DNA of 64,000 bases, taken from positions 806,001 to 870,000 of the forward strand of contig NZ_MIES01000026.1 of the NCBI RefSeq assembly GCF_003054965.1, given 5' to 3'. Under the pieces are notes generated by a model, which worked only from the letters and a program-made list of their open reading frames with translations, was not told the DNA's origin and did not search any database. Made by a program: the position numbers and the translations under genes. Below are positions 51,547 through 60,412 of the stretch, piece by piece. How positions within the stretch are numbered: position 1 is the stretch's first letter; each line of letters begins with the position of its first letter. Origin of the DNA: Saccharospirillum sp. MSK14-1 (GTDB lineage Bacteria; Pseudomonadota; Gammaproteobacteria; Pseudomonadales; Natronospirillaceae).

Positions 51547-52296
51547 ATGACCGAAATGACGGACGCAACGTCAACCGAATTTGCTCGTTCCTGTGGTCTG
51601 ACCGACCGCGGACGGGTGCGCGAAGTGAACGAAGATGCCTTTCTGGATTTACCGCAGCAGGGTTTGTGGGTGGTGGCCGATGGCATGGGTGGCCATGATG
51701 CCGGCGATGTTGCCAGCCGCATGATCGTCGAAACATTGCGCTCCACGCCCATGGAAGGACCGTTGGCCAAACGTTTGGATCGGCTTGAAGACGCTGTTGA
51801 GCAGGTGAATGAACACTTACTGACCCGCGCTAACCAGAACGACGGTCGACGTCATATCATCGGCAGCACCATCGCCATTTTGATTGCTGAATCGGCGCAC
51901 ATGGGCGCTATTTTGTGGGCCGGCGACAGCCGTATTTATCGCTGGCGCGAGGGCAGCCTGACGCAGTTGTCGACTGACCATTCGCAGGTCGAAGCCTATG
52001 TTCGGCAGGGCATCATTACCCGTGAACAGGCGCGCTCACATCCGGAGCGCAACATCATCACCCGGGCGGTGGGCAGTCAGGACGAGTTATTTCTGGAAGC
52101 CGATGTCTGTGAGTTTAAGCCGGGCGATCGCTACTTGTTGTGCAGCGATGGCTTGAACCGTCATCTGGAAGACGACGAAATTGGCCAGATGCTGGCCAAT
52201 GAAGCGCCGAAGTCAGTGTGCCGATCGCTGGTCGATCTGACACTGGAGCGCGGTGCCAAAGACAACGTGACCGTCGTTGTCGTCGAGATTAATTAG
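51547..52296 (+). CDS. PP2C-family serine/threonine phosphatase
   Basis: A 249-residue PPM phosphatase: GLTDRGRVREVNEDAFLDL (metal-binding Asp), WVVADGMGGHDAGDV (metal-binding DGxxGH), GSTIAILIAE, AGDSRIYRW and LLCSDGLNRHLED, ending KDNVTVVVVEI. It counteracts Ser/Thr kinases, here presumably the kinase of the next gene. GGAGGGTAGC lies before the ATG. The gene overlaps no other and is 19 bases after the cyclase. Confidence 0.93.
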   Translation: MTEMTDATSTEFARSCGLTDRGRVREVNEDAFLDLPQQGLWVVADGMGGHDAGDVASRMIVETLRSTPMEGPLAKRLDRLEDAVEQVNEHLLTRANQNDGRRHIIGSTIAILIAESAHMGAILWAGDSRIYRWREGSLTQLSTDHSQVEAYVRQGIITREQARSHPERNIITRAVGSQDELFLEADVCEFKPGDRYLLCSDGLNRHLEDDEIGQMLANEAPKSVCRSLVDLTLERGAKDNVTVVVVEIN

Positions 52297-52309
52297 AGCG
52301 AGAGTCGCC

Positions 52310-55300
52310 ATGGTTACCCCTCATCGACTGCTGCAAGACCTGTCTGCCAACGAGTTGGCGTTGCCGGAATTGCAGTCCATGTTGCCCAGCCTGATGAAAC
52401 AGGGCGCATTCAGTGATGCCCAGTGGAAGGCTGCATTGGATGAGGCCGTGGCGCAGGGGTGGTTGTCTCCGACGCTCGCCGAGCGGGTGCGCGTCGCCTG
52501 TGCGGACGCCTTGAACGATGACGATGTGGGGGCCGAAGACGCCACGGTGGTCGCCCACCCATCGGCGCAACAGCCGGACGATGACAGCGAAGACGAAACC
52601 GTTATTGCACAGCCACCGCAAGCCGATGACGACGTGCCCGATGAAGAACAGCTCACGGTACTGGCGGACGCGCATCCGGTGGATAAAGATGTGCCGGACG
52701 ATACACAGCTGACGGTCGTGGCGGATCCGGGCCCGGGTGCCAATAACGATGAGCCCGACGACACCCAGATGACCGTCATCGCCACGCCACAGGACGATGA
52801 CGAAGACGACGACCGCACCATGATCAACACCAGTGCGACCAGTCAGTCGTCGGCACCGACCACCTCCAGCACCTCGCAACGTTCCTGGGACGTTCCCGGT
52901 TCGACCAGCCCGCAACTGCAAAACCTCGGTCCGGGCTCGATCATTAAAGACCGTTTTATTCTCGATAAAGTGCTCGGCGCCGGTGGCATGGGTAAGGTGT
53001 TCCAGGCGCGTGATTTGCTCAAGGTGGAAGCGAGCGATAACAATCCTTTTGTAGCGATGAAGGTCTTAACCGAAGATTTTCGCGCCCACCCCAAAGCCTT
53101 CGTTGCCTTGCAGCGCGAAGCCAGCCGTCAGCAAAAACTGGCGCACCCGAACATCGTCACGGTTTACGATTTCGACCGCATTGGCATGACCGGCACCCAG
53201 GTGTTTATCACCATGGAATTGCTGATCGGTAAGCCGCTCGATACCTTTATTCGTAAGGTGGTTCGTCCACGCGGCGGTCTGCCATTCGACGAAGCTTTTC
53301 CGATTATTAAACAGCTGGGTGCGTCGTTGTCGTACGCGCATCAGCGCAACATTGTGCATTCGGATTTCAAACCCGGTAACGCCTTTTTATGCGACGACGG
53401 CATTGTTAAAACGCTCGATTTCGGTATTGCCCGGGCGATTAACGTGCGGGTGTCTGATGATGAAGACGAGTCGGGCAGCAAAACCACAGGCACGGTGCCC
53501 GGTTTTGTCGACCCGCGTGAGGACGACGACACCACTGCAACGACCACCACCACGACCACTCAGATAGAGGACGATTTTGACGCCGGTTCTTTGGGTGCTT
53601 TAACACCGGCTTATGCGTCGCTGGAAATGTTGCAAGGCAAAGACCCGTCAACCCAGGACGATCTTTATGCGTTGGCTTGTGTGGCCTACGAACTGCTGAC
53701 CGGTTATCACCCCTTTAATAAAAAATCCGCCGCCAAGGCGATGGACGCCAACCTGATTCCGGCGCCCATTAAAGGTCTGAAAAAACGTCAATGGCGTGGC
53801 CTGTTGCACGGTCTGGCGTTTGAAAAAGAGAACCGCACCGAAACCGTTGATGACTTCCTCGAAGAGCTGGAAGGCAAGGCCACCTGGTACCGTAACCCTT
53901 GGGTGGTCGGCCCGGCATTCAGTCTGATTTTTGCGATTGCGGCCTACAATCCGGTGATGAATTATCTCGATAACCGGCGCATCGAAGGCATCATCGATGA
54001 CGTTTTGACAGGTGAACCGCAGGTGTTGGAGGAGACCATCGGTTTGCTGTCGGAATTGGATGTGAATGCGCAAAACCGCATCACCGACAGTGGCCGCGAT
54101 ATTTTCCAGGACTATTTCCGCAGCCGCATCGAACGCGTGGTGAATCTGGACGAGCAGCGTTATGGCTTTGATCAGGCTGAGCGCGAACTGGCACGAATGG
54201 AACGGCTGTATCCGGATTCGGTGGCGCTGGAAACTCAGCGCAGCGCCTTGGAGTTAGAGCGCAATCGTTACCTGCATCAACTCAGTCAGCAGCTGAACCA
54301 GGCGCTGGCCAATGAGCGTTTGTTGCCGACCGGTGAGGGCGACAGCATCGTCGATGTGCTCGATAGAGTAACGGCCGTGGCACCGCAACACAGTCTGATG
54401 AGTGACCCTCGGGTGCCGGATTTGTACGCCACCGTCGCTCAGGAAGCGATCAATCTCAACGAACTGGATGACGCTGCTGAGTATCTCGATGTGGGCATGA
54501 CGCACATGCCCGAAGACATCGATTTGATCAATACACGTGACCGTCTGACGCTGGCGCGCCAACAGCAACAACGCCAAACCCGCATCGCGCAATTGCAGCA
54601 GCAATTTGGTGAACAGACGGCGCGACCGGTGAGCTGGCAATCGTTCGTGGATCAGCACGATGCCATTGTCGAGCTATCGCAATTGGCACCGGGTGATCGA
54701 GCCTTGCAAGCGCTGTCGAATCTGGCGCAGCCGTTGGCCAATACAGCGCTGGATGAAGACAGTGTGTTGCAGCCGGAGAATCAGGATTTATTGCTGGCGT
54801 TGAATTTGTCGCACCCCGATTTACCGCGCGATCAGGCGATCGAACAATGGCAGCTGCGATTGCAGGAACAGTTACAAAGCGCGCAGATGGATACCGTCTG
54901 GGAAGCGCAGTTGTACGGAGTGTTGAATCGATTGCAGGCGTTTCTGGGTCGCAATGATCCGACGCTGGTGCAAGCGCGCGACGACATTGCGGAACTCTAT
55001 CTCGATTACATTGCGCAGTTGGAAGAAGAGCGTCGTTTCAGTCTGGCGGAAGCGGTGCTTGATCGTATCGACCGTTTTGCGTTGAACGAGCCGCAACTGG
55101 GGACGGCGCGGTCACGCATCCAGACCGCCTACAACGAATTTTTGGTGGAGCGCGAAGCCGCCGCTGAGCAAGCTCGGATTCAGGGTATGCAGAGCGATTT
55201 GCTGGTGCAGGCGGAAGCGCGAGCGGTGGATGACGCCGAACGGACATTGGCCGAATTACGCGCCTATCTCGACAGTGATGATCCGTTCCTGACCATTACC

Positions 55301-56797
55301 GCGGCCGATGCCATGGCTGAAGCCTATCTGGAATTGACCGAAGAATTGGGGTCGGACGGCGACTATCGCGAAGCGGTTCGGATGGCCGATCGCGGCCTCG
55401 ATAATTCGCCGAATGATTTGCTGTTGCAGAACACCCGTGAGCAGTATTTGGTGGAAGGCAACATCGAAGAACTGAATGGTTTGTTCGCCGATTCCGATCA
55501 CTTTGATACGCCGGCCGCTCAGGTGATGATTGATGAAATTCGCACCTTTGCGCCAGCGCGTTATCCCGATTTGGAACGTCAGTACATTGCCATGCTGGTT
55601 GAGCGCGTTATGGACTTGGCAGACACCGATCGCAAGCAGGGTGAAAGCCTGGCAACCCGGGCCAGTATTTTATTCCCGGGCAGCGCTCAATTAACGCAGT
55701 TGCGTGCGGAACTGGCGCCTGCGCCCTGGACCGATGGCCGGACTGCTCGGGTGGCGTTGCAGACCGGTCGTTTGTCGGAGGCGCGCAATATTCTGGAATC
55801 GTCCAAGGCGCGCTTACCGGAACATCCGGAGGTGCTCGATTTCGAAAAAGATCTCACCGCCCGAATTGCGCAGGCCGAGGAACAATTTGCGATGTTCGAG
55901 GCCAGTCTGGAGGCTCAGGAATATGAGCAGGCGCGTACGGAATTGTCGGAAGCGCGGCAGATGTGGACCGACAATCTGGATTACCGCAGCGCCATCGCGA
56001 CGCTCAGTGAACAGATGGCGCAGCAGCGTTGGCAAGGGCGTATTTTGCAGCGCGATGTCGACATTCGTACTCTGCGTGATCAGTCGCAGCTGACCGGCGC
56101 GGATATTTCAGCGCAAGCCTGGTCGCCGGTGAACAGTTCGCGTCCCTGTACGGAAGACCTGGGTGGCTACGGTCGCCGGGCGCGAGCCATCTGTTTTGAT
56201 ATGCTGCACGATCAGGTTCGCGGTCCGTTGATGGTTGTGGTGCCCGGCAACGCCGGCGGCGCCGGTTTTGCGATGAGCAAGTACGAAATTTCTAACGAAG
56301 ACTACAATAAATACTGTTTCTTAAGCGGCCAGTGCCCGGTGAATGATGCGTTGGATAAAGACTTGCCTCGCACCGGTTTGAATTATCAGCAAATTAACGA
56401 CTATGTGCAGTGGGTGGCCGAGCGCACCGGACAACCGTATCGACTGCCGACGGCAGAAGAGTGGCATTACGCAGCCGATGCCGCCGGTCAACCGCCACCG
56501 CGCGACTATAATTGTCGGGTACGTTTGGGCGGCCAGATACTCAAAGGCGATCAGATGAACCGCGTTTCGACCGGTCACCAGAACGGCTGGGGTTTACAGA
56601 ACGTCATTGGCAACGCTCAGGAAGTGGTGTTTGATGGTAATCGCCAATTGGCGATTGGTGGATCGTTCCAGGATCCTCATGCCGAATGTGGTCTGGAATT
56701 CTCTCGTGCTTACAGCGGTTCGGCCGATAGCATTACCGGCTTCCGGTTGTTACTGGAAAACGTACAACCGCCTGCGTTGCAGACGGTGAGTCAGTAA
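52310..56797 (+). CDS. Transmembrane serine/threonine kinase with C-terminal FGE-sulfatase domain
   Basis: A 1,495-residue protein. Residues 1-205 are a helical cap plus acidic linker with six repeated Thr motifs. The kinase domain (about 209-510) has VLGAGGMGKVF, VAMKVL, HSDFKPGN (His-Ser-Asp replaces His-Arg-Asp, Asp kept) and LDFGIARA. The activation segment holds a Thr/Asp-rich insertion (TTGTVPGFVDP, then DDDTTATTTTTTTQ). One membrane helix follows (about 530-550), then 700 residues of helical, TPR-like periplasmic sequence. The C-terminal domain (about 1305-1490) is an FGE-sulfatase fold (FAMSKYEISNEDYNKYCFLSG, YRLPTAEEWHYAADAAG, NVIGNAQEVVFDG, GFRLLLE). The start ATG 52310 is preceded by GAGAG. 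A phosphatase and an FHA protein upstream complete the module. Confidence 0.9.
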   Translation: MVTPHRLLQDLSANELALPELQSMLPSLMKQGAFSDAQWKAALDEAVAQGWLSPTLAERVRVACADALNDDDVGAEDATVVAHPSAQQPDDDSEDETVIAQPPQADDDVPDEEQLTVLADAHPVDKDVPDDTQLTVVADPGPGANNDEPDDTQMTVIATPQDDDEDDDRTMINTSATSQSSAPTTSSTSQRSWDVPGSTSPQLQNLGPGSIIKDRFILDKVLGAGGMGKVFQARDLLKVEASDNNPFVAMKVLTEDFRAHPKAFVALQREASRQQKLAHPNIVTVYDFDRIGMTGTQVFITMELLIGKPLDTFIRKVVRPRGGLPFDEAFPIIKQLGASLSYAHQRNIVHSDFKPGNAFLCDDGIVKTLDFGIARAINVRVSDDEDESGSKTTGTVPGFVDPREDDDTTATTTTTTTQIEDDFDAGSLGALTPAYASLEMLQGKDPSTQDDLYALACVAYELLTGYHPFNKKSAAKAMDANLIPAPIKGLKKRQWRGLLHGLAFEKENRTETVDDFLEELEGKATWYRNPWVVGPAFSLIFAIAAYNPVMNYLDNRRIEGIIDDVLTGEPQVLEETIGLLSELDVNAQNRITDSGRDIFQDYFRSRIERVVNLDEQRYGFDQAERELARMERLYPDSVALETQRSALELERNRYLHQLSQQLNQALANERLLPTGEGDSIVDVLDRVTAVAPQHSLMSDPRVPDLYATVAQEAINLNELDDAAEYLDVGMTHMPEDIDLINTRDRLTLARQQQQRQTRIAQLQQQFGEQTARPVSWQSFVDQHDAIVELSQLAPGDRALQALSNLAQPLANTALDEDSVLQPENQDLLLALNLSHPDLPRDQAIEQWQLRLQEQLQSAQMDTVWEAQLYGVLNRLQAFLGRNDPTLVQARDDIAELYLDYIAQLEEERRFSLAEAVLDRIDRFALNEPQLGTARSRIQTAYNEFLVEREAAAEQARIQGMQSDLLVQAEARAVDDAERTLAELRAYLDSDDPFLTITAADAMAEAYLELTEELGSDGDYREAVRMADRGLDNSPNDLLLQNTREQYLVEGNIEELNGLFADSDHFDTPAAQVMIDEIRTFAPARYPDLERQYIAMLVERVMDLADTDRKQGESLATRASILFPGSAQLTQLRAELAPAPWTDGRTARVALQTGRLSEARNILESSKARLPEHPEVLDFEKDLTARIAQAEEQFAMFEASLEAQEYEQARTELSEARQMWTDNLDYRSAIATLSEQMAQQRWQGRILQRDVDIRTLRDQSQLTGADISAQAWSPVNSSRPCTEDLGGYGRRARAICFDMLHDQVRGPLMVVVPGNAGGAGFAMSKYEISNEDYNKYCFLSGQCPVNDALDKDLPRTGLNYQQINDYVQWVAERTGQPYRLPTAEEWHYAADAAGQPPPRDYNCRVRLGGQILKGDQMNRVSTGHQNGWGLQNVIGNAQEVVFDGNRQLAIGGSFQDPHAECGLEFSRAYSGSADSITGFRLLLENVQPPALQTVSQ

Positions 56798-56847
56798 CCA
56801 AAATTGAGTGACGGGAATAACAAGAACAGGTGTCGGGAATAATAACC

Positions 56848-57039
56848 ATGCCAGCGAATCTGAAAACTTTATCACGTCAGTACGCCAACGGAGCTCTGAG
56901 CAAAGAAGAGTATCGCCGTGCCCGTATGGACTTGCTCGGCGGCGTGGACGACGACGACACCACCCGGCCGCGCAACACTCAGTCCGCGACGCCCACCGTG
57001 GTTCCCAAGACACGCCGGGATGAAAGTGACGACGCCTGA
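56848..57039 (+). CDS. Small SHOCT-like protein
   Basis: A 63-residue protein: MPANLKTLSRQYANGALSKE followed by EYRRARMDLLGG, which is the short oligomerisation-type helix pair of SHOCT domains, then a Thr/Pro tail (DDDDTTRPRNTQSATPTVVP). The Asp-flanked Thr-Thr tail resembles the acidic Thr motifs in the kinase and could be a substrate. It is 50 bases after the kinase gene. The ATG follows GGGAATAATAACC. Confidence 0.6.
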   Translation: MPANLKTLSRQYANGALSKEEYRRARMDLLGGVDDDDTTRPRNTQSATPTVVPKTRRDESDDA

Positions 57040-57088
57040 TGATTGAGTTGGATGACGTTATTTTCCTCGGTTGGCTCAACTGATTTTC

Positions 57089-57982
57089 ATGACCGTCTTA
57101 AGTGCATTGAAGCGACGCACCAGCAGCGGGTTTGTCGTGAACCCGGTTTATCTTTTTTGCCTGAGTGTGTTGTTGGTTAATGATTTCTATTTGAAAACGG
57201 CTTGGGGCAATGCCTTTACCGGTAAGTTGTCCGATGTGACGGGCTTGGTTGTGTTTTCCGGATTCTTGGCGTTCTTTTTCGGCTTTGGGCGCACTCTGAT
57301 TCTCATTATTGCCGCAGCCTTTTTAATTTGGAAAAGCGAATTATCTGAGCCTTTTATCCAGTGGTTTAATCAGCTATCGCCGCTGACTATTGACCGGGTC
57401 GTTGATTTTTCCGATGGATTCGCACTTTTTGTGTTGCCGTTATATCGCCATTATTCGTTGCGTTATTCGACTTGGAATCAAAAGCAGCGATGGTTGCCCG
57501 TGGTGTTACCACTGGCAGTATTCAGTATTGCGGCCACCAGTGTGGTCGATCCAATGCATCAAACGCTTCGTGAACAACACACTTTGAGTTACTCCTATTC
57601 GGATGAATCGGTCTACTACTCAGTGGGACTCTCTGAAGAAGATCTGTTGGCGCGATTTGACACCCTAGGTTATGACGTGTCGGCCAGCCACCAAGGGAAT
57701 TTACTGTATTACAAAAAAATTCACACGCTGATTCCGGCTGAGCGTTGTACCTCTCATTATGTGTTTGAAAAAGAGGGGGTTATGAATCGCTATTTAGACA
57801 CCGCCGATATCATTATTCGAGCGTTTGGTAGCGAAACTGAAGTGCAGCTCTATCGTCTGACTGTTTGCTATGACCAAGCGCCGCCGAGTCAGGACGATGC
57901 GTTGTCCAGTTTTGAACGTAAGGTCTGGGGGGATTTGCAATCGATGGCCGAAGACCACGAGCCAGCAAATGGGTCTGACTGA
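57089..57982 (+). CDS. Membrane protein of unknown function, last gene of the signalling cluster
   Basis: A 297-residue protein, with an N-terminal cluster of three or four membrane helices (VNPVYLFCLSVLLVNDFYL, LSDVTGLVVFSGFLAFFFGF, LILIIAAAFLIW), another near 150 (WLPVVLPLAVFSIAATSV), and a soluble C-terminal part of about 130 residues containing two cysteines. The segment NAFTGKLSDVTGLV is reminiscent of membrane proteins found as orphan genes in other proteobacteria, but I cannot name the family. The ATG at 57089 is chosen, with a TTG at 57071 possible. Its link to the module rests on being 49 bases downstream of the 63-residue gene. Confidence 0.62.
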   Translation: MTVLSALKRRTSSGFVVNPVYLFCLSVLLVNDFYLKTAWGNAFTGKLSDVTGLVVFSGFLAFFFGFGRTLILIIAAAFLIWKSELSEPFIQWFNQLSPLTIDRVVDFSDGFALFVLPLYRHYSLRYSTWNQKQRWLPVVLPLAVFSIAATSVVDPMHQTLREQHTLSYSYSDESVYYSVGLSEEDLLARFDTLGYDVSASHQGNLLYYKKIHTLIPAERCTSHYVFEKEGVMNRYLDTADIIIRAFGSETEVQLYRLTVCYDQAPPSQDDALSSFERKVWGDLQSMAEDHEPANGSD

Positions 57983-58117
57983 GCCCGGTCACTTTATGAA
58001 ACGCAAAGTTCACGAACGCTAGCCCCGCACCGTGATAACATGCCGCCGTTACCCAGCCTGGGTAACGCTGTAGATCAGCCCAATCTCTCGCTGTTGTTTC
58101 TGCCCTACGAGGCTTTC

Positions 58118-59287
58118 ATGTCGTTGCCTATTATCGCTCTGGCCATTGCCGCTTTTGGCATTGGCACAACCGAGTTCGTCATTCTGGGTTTGCTGTCGTC
58201 GGTGGCGGCGGATCTGAACGTCACTATTCCGGCTGCGGGCCATCTGGTGTCGAGCTATGCGCTGGGCGTGGTCGTTGGTGGTCCGATTTTAGCGGTGGTT
58301 ACCGCGCGCTGGCCGCGTCGGCCGACCTTGATTGTGCTGATCGGTATTTTCCTGCTCGGTAACGTGCTCTGCGCCTTGGCGCCGAATTACTGGAGTTTGA
58401 TGGTGGCGCGCGTGGTCACGGCGTTTTCACACGGCGCTTTTTTTGGCATCGCGGCGGTTACGGCGGCCAGTCTGGCGGTACCGGAAAAACGCGGTCAGGC
58501 GATATCGCTGGTGTTTGCCGGTTTGACGCTGGCGAATGTAATGGGTGTACCTTCCGGTGCGGCCATCGGTCAGGCATTTGGCTGGCGGGCGACCTTTGCC
58601 TGCGTGGTGGTGATCGGTGTGATTGCAGTGCTAGCGCTGTTGCGTTGGTTGCCGACGGGTCTGAAACCGAGCGTCGGTGGTATTGTTGGCGAGTTCCGGG
58701 TGCTGCGTCAGGCGCCGGTGCTGCTGGCATTGGGGTTGAGCGCTTTGGCGTCGGTGTCGATGTTCACCGTGGTGACGTTTATTGAGCCAATGCTGCGTGA
58801 TGTGACCGGCATTGGTGGGTTGTGGATCAGTCTGGTGATGGGCGTTTATGGGCTTGGCCTGACCGCGGGTTCCATTCTTGGCGGGCGCTTGGGGCATCGG
58901 GCTTTGATTCCGGTGCTGGCGTGGTTGATGGTCGGCATTGCACTGTCATTGCTGGTATTGGCGGTGGTGATTGGTTGGCTGCCGCTGGCGGTGCTGGCGA
59001 TTTTTGTCTGGGCTGCGCTGTCGTTTTCCATTGTGCCGTTGCTGCAATTGTTGGTGGTCGATCAGGCGGGCGATGCACCGAATCTGGCATCGACGCTGAA
59101 CCAGAGTGCGTTCAATCTGGGCAATGCGGTGGGCGCGGCGCTGGGTGGTGTGGTGATCAGTCTGGGGTTGTCGATGAACTGGATTCCGGTTGCCGGTGCG
59201 CTGGTGATTGCGGTGAACGCTTTGCTGGTGTTGATGACCGGTCGCGCGATGCGTCGTTCATCCGTTCCGGAGTCTGCGCCGGCGTAA
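58118..59287 (+). CDS. Major facilitator superfamily exporter (AraJ/PbuE-type DHA1)
   Basis: A 389-residue transporter with about 12 membrane helices, starting MSLPIIALAIAAFGIGTTEF, the TEFVILGLL segment typical of DHA1 drug/nucleoside/sugar exporters such as AraJ and YdhP. GGPILAVVTARWPRRPTLIV is the motif A region. ATG 58118 is preferred over the 58040 frame because the family begins here and GAGG lies seven bases upstream. Substrate cannot be read. Confidence 0.85.
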   Translation: MSLPIIALAIAAFGIGTTEFVILGLLSSVAADLNVTIPAAGHLVSSYALGVVVGGPILAVVTARWPRRPTLIVLIGIFLLGNVLCALAPNYWSLMVARVVTAFSHGAFFGIAAVTAASLAVPEKRGQAISLVFAGLTLANVMGVPSGAAIGQAFGWRATFACVVVIGVIAVLALLRWLPTGLKPSVGGIVGEFRVLRQAPVLLALGLSALASVSMFTVVTFIEPMLRDVTGIGGLWISLVMGVYGLGLTAGSILGGRLGHRALIPVLAWLMVGIALSLLVLAVVIGWLPLAVLAIFVWAALSFSIVPLLQLLVVDQAGDAPNLASTLNQSAFNLGNAVGAALGGVVISLGLSMNWIPVAGALVIAVNALLVLMTGRAMRRSSVPESAPA

Positions 59288-59347
59288 CGGCGCATGGCTG
59301 GTCTGCGGGATAGCCCGGCTCCGTTTGTGCGAACGTTGGAGTGAATC

Positions 59348-60313
59348 ATGATGCTGTTTGGTCTGGCGATTGTGGCCGGTTTGGCTTTGTTGGTGTGGAG
59401 CGCGGATCGCTTTGTATTGGGCGCGTCGGTCACGGCGCGTTATCTGGGTTGGTCGCCGCTGATCATTGGCATGGTGGTGGTTGGTTTTGGAACCTCTGCG
59501 CCGGAGCTGACCGTATCGGCGCTGGCAGCCTGGCAGGGCCAGAGTGGCTTGGCGCTGGGCAATGCCGTTGGTTCTAACATCACCAATATTGCGCTTATTT
59601 TGGGGGTCACGGCGCTCATCTCTCCAATAGCAGTGCAGTCGCGTGTGTTGCGCATTGAGTTACCGGTTCTGGTGGCGGTCACTCTGCTGACCCTGGGTTT
59701 GTTGTTGGATGGCGTGATCGACCGCAAGGATGCCCTGGCTCTGCTGCTGGTATTTGCGGCGTTGATTGGCTGGATGCTGTGGCAGGCGGGTCGTACGCCT
59801 GAGGATCCTTTAGCCGACGTCGTGAATCAGGATCTGGCGCAGCAACAACTTCCAGTCGGGCGTGCGGTGTTCTGGTTGGTGGTGGGTCTGGTGGTGCTGG
59901 TGCTCAGTTCGCGCTTGCTGGTGTGGGGTGCGGTGTCGGTGGCCACCCGGTTGGGCGTCAGTGATCTGGTGATTGGCTTAACCATTGTTGCCATTGGCAC
60001 GTCGTTACCGGAGTTGGCGTCGTCGATTTTGGCCGCGCGTCGTGGTGAGCACGATCTGGCGCTGGGCAATGTGTTGGGCTCGAACCTCTTCAATATTCTC
60101 GCAGTGCTGGGGTTGGCGGGCTTGATTCGTCCACTCCAGGCAGAGCCGGTGTTGTTGTCACGCGATGCGATTGTATTAGTGGCGCTGACCCTGGCGCTGT
60201 TTCTGCTGGGTATGGGGCGCCGGGGTAAGGCCGGGCGCATCAATCGCTGGGAGGGCAGTCTGCTGTTGGCGGTGTTCGTCGGTTATACCCTCTGGCTGGT
60301 GGTTTCGGCGTAA
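59348..60313 (+). CDS. CaCA-family Ca2+/Na+ exchanger (YrbG-like)
   Basis: A 321-residue membrane antiporter with the two alpha-repeats of the family in inverted halves: GFGTSAPELTVSALAAWQGQ with GNAVGSNITNIALILG (residues about 40-90) and GTSLPELASSILAARRGEHD with GNVLGSNLFNILAVLG (about 215-260). The GTSxPEL and GNxxGSNxxN motifs bind cation. ATG 59348, immediately followed by a second ATG. Stands alone on the plus strand. Confidence 0.9.
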   Translation: MMLFGLAIVAGLALLVWSADRFVLGASVTARYLGWSPLIIGMVVVGFGTSAPELTVSALAAWQGQSGLALGNAVGSNITNIALILGVTALISPIAVQSRVLRIELPVLVAVTLLTLGLLLDGVIDRKDALALLLVFAALIGWMLWQAGRTPEDPLADVVNQDLAQQQLPVGRAVFWLVVGLVVLVLSSRLLVWGAVSVATRLGVSDLVIGLTIVAIGTSLPELASSILAARRGEHDLALGNVLGSNLFNILAVLGLAGLIRPLQAEPVLLSRDAIVLVALTLALFLLGMGRRGKAGRINRWEGSLLLAVFVGYTLWLVVSA

Positions 60314-60412
60314 TTCCCGTCGCTGCGCGTGGATTGCAACGCTCCGTATCGAACGAACACCGGTCTCGAATGATAAGCTGCGCCTTTGCTGCACCGATTG
60401 AGTCGATTTTCC

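Noticed and set aside
50625-57039. Type VI secretion regulatory cluster (PpkA-PppA-Fha)
   Set aside because: No tss/tag structural gene is present in the window; the cassette is directly behind a two-partner secretion pair.
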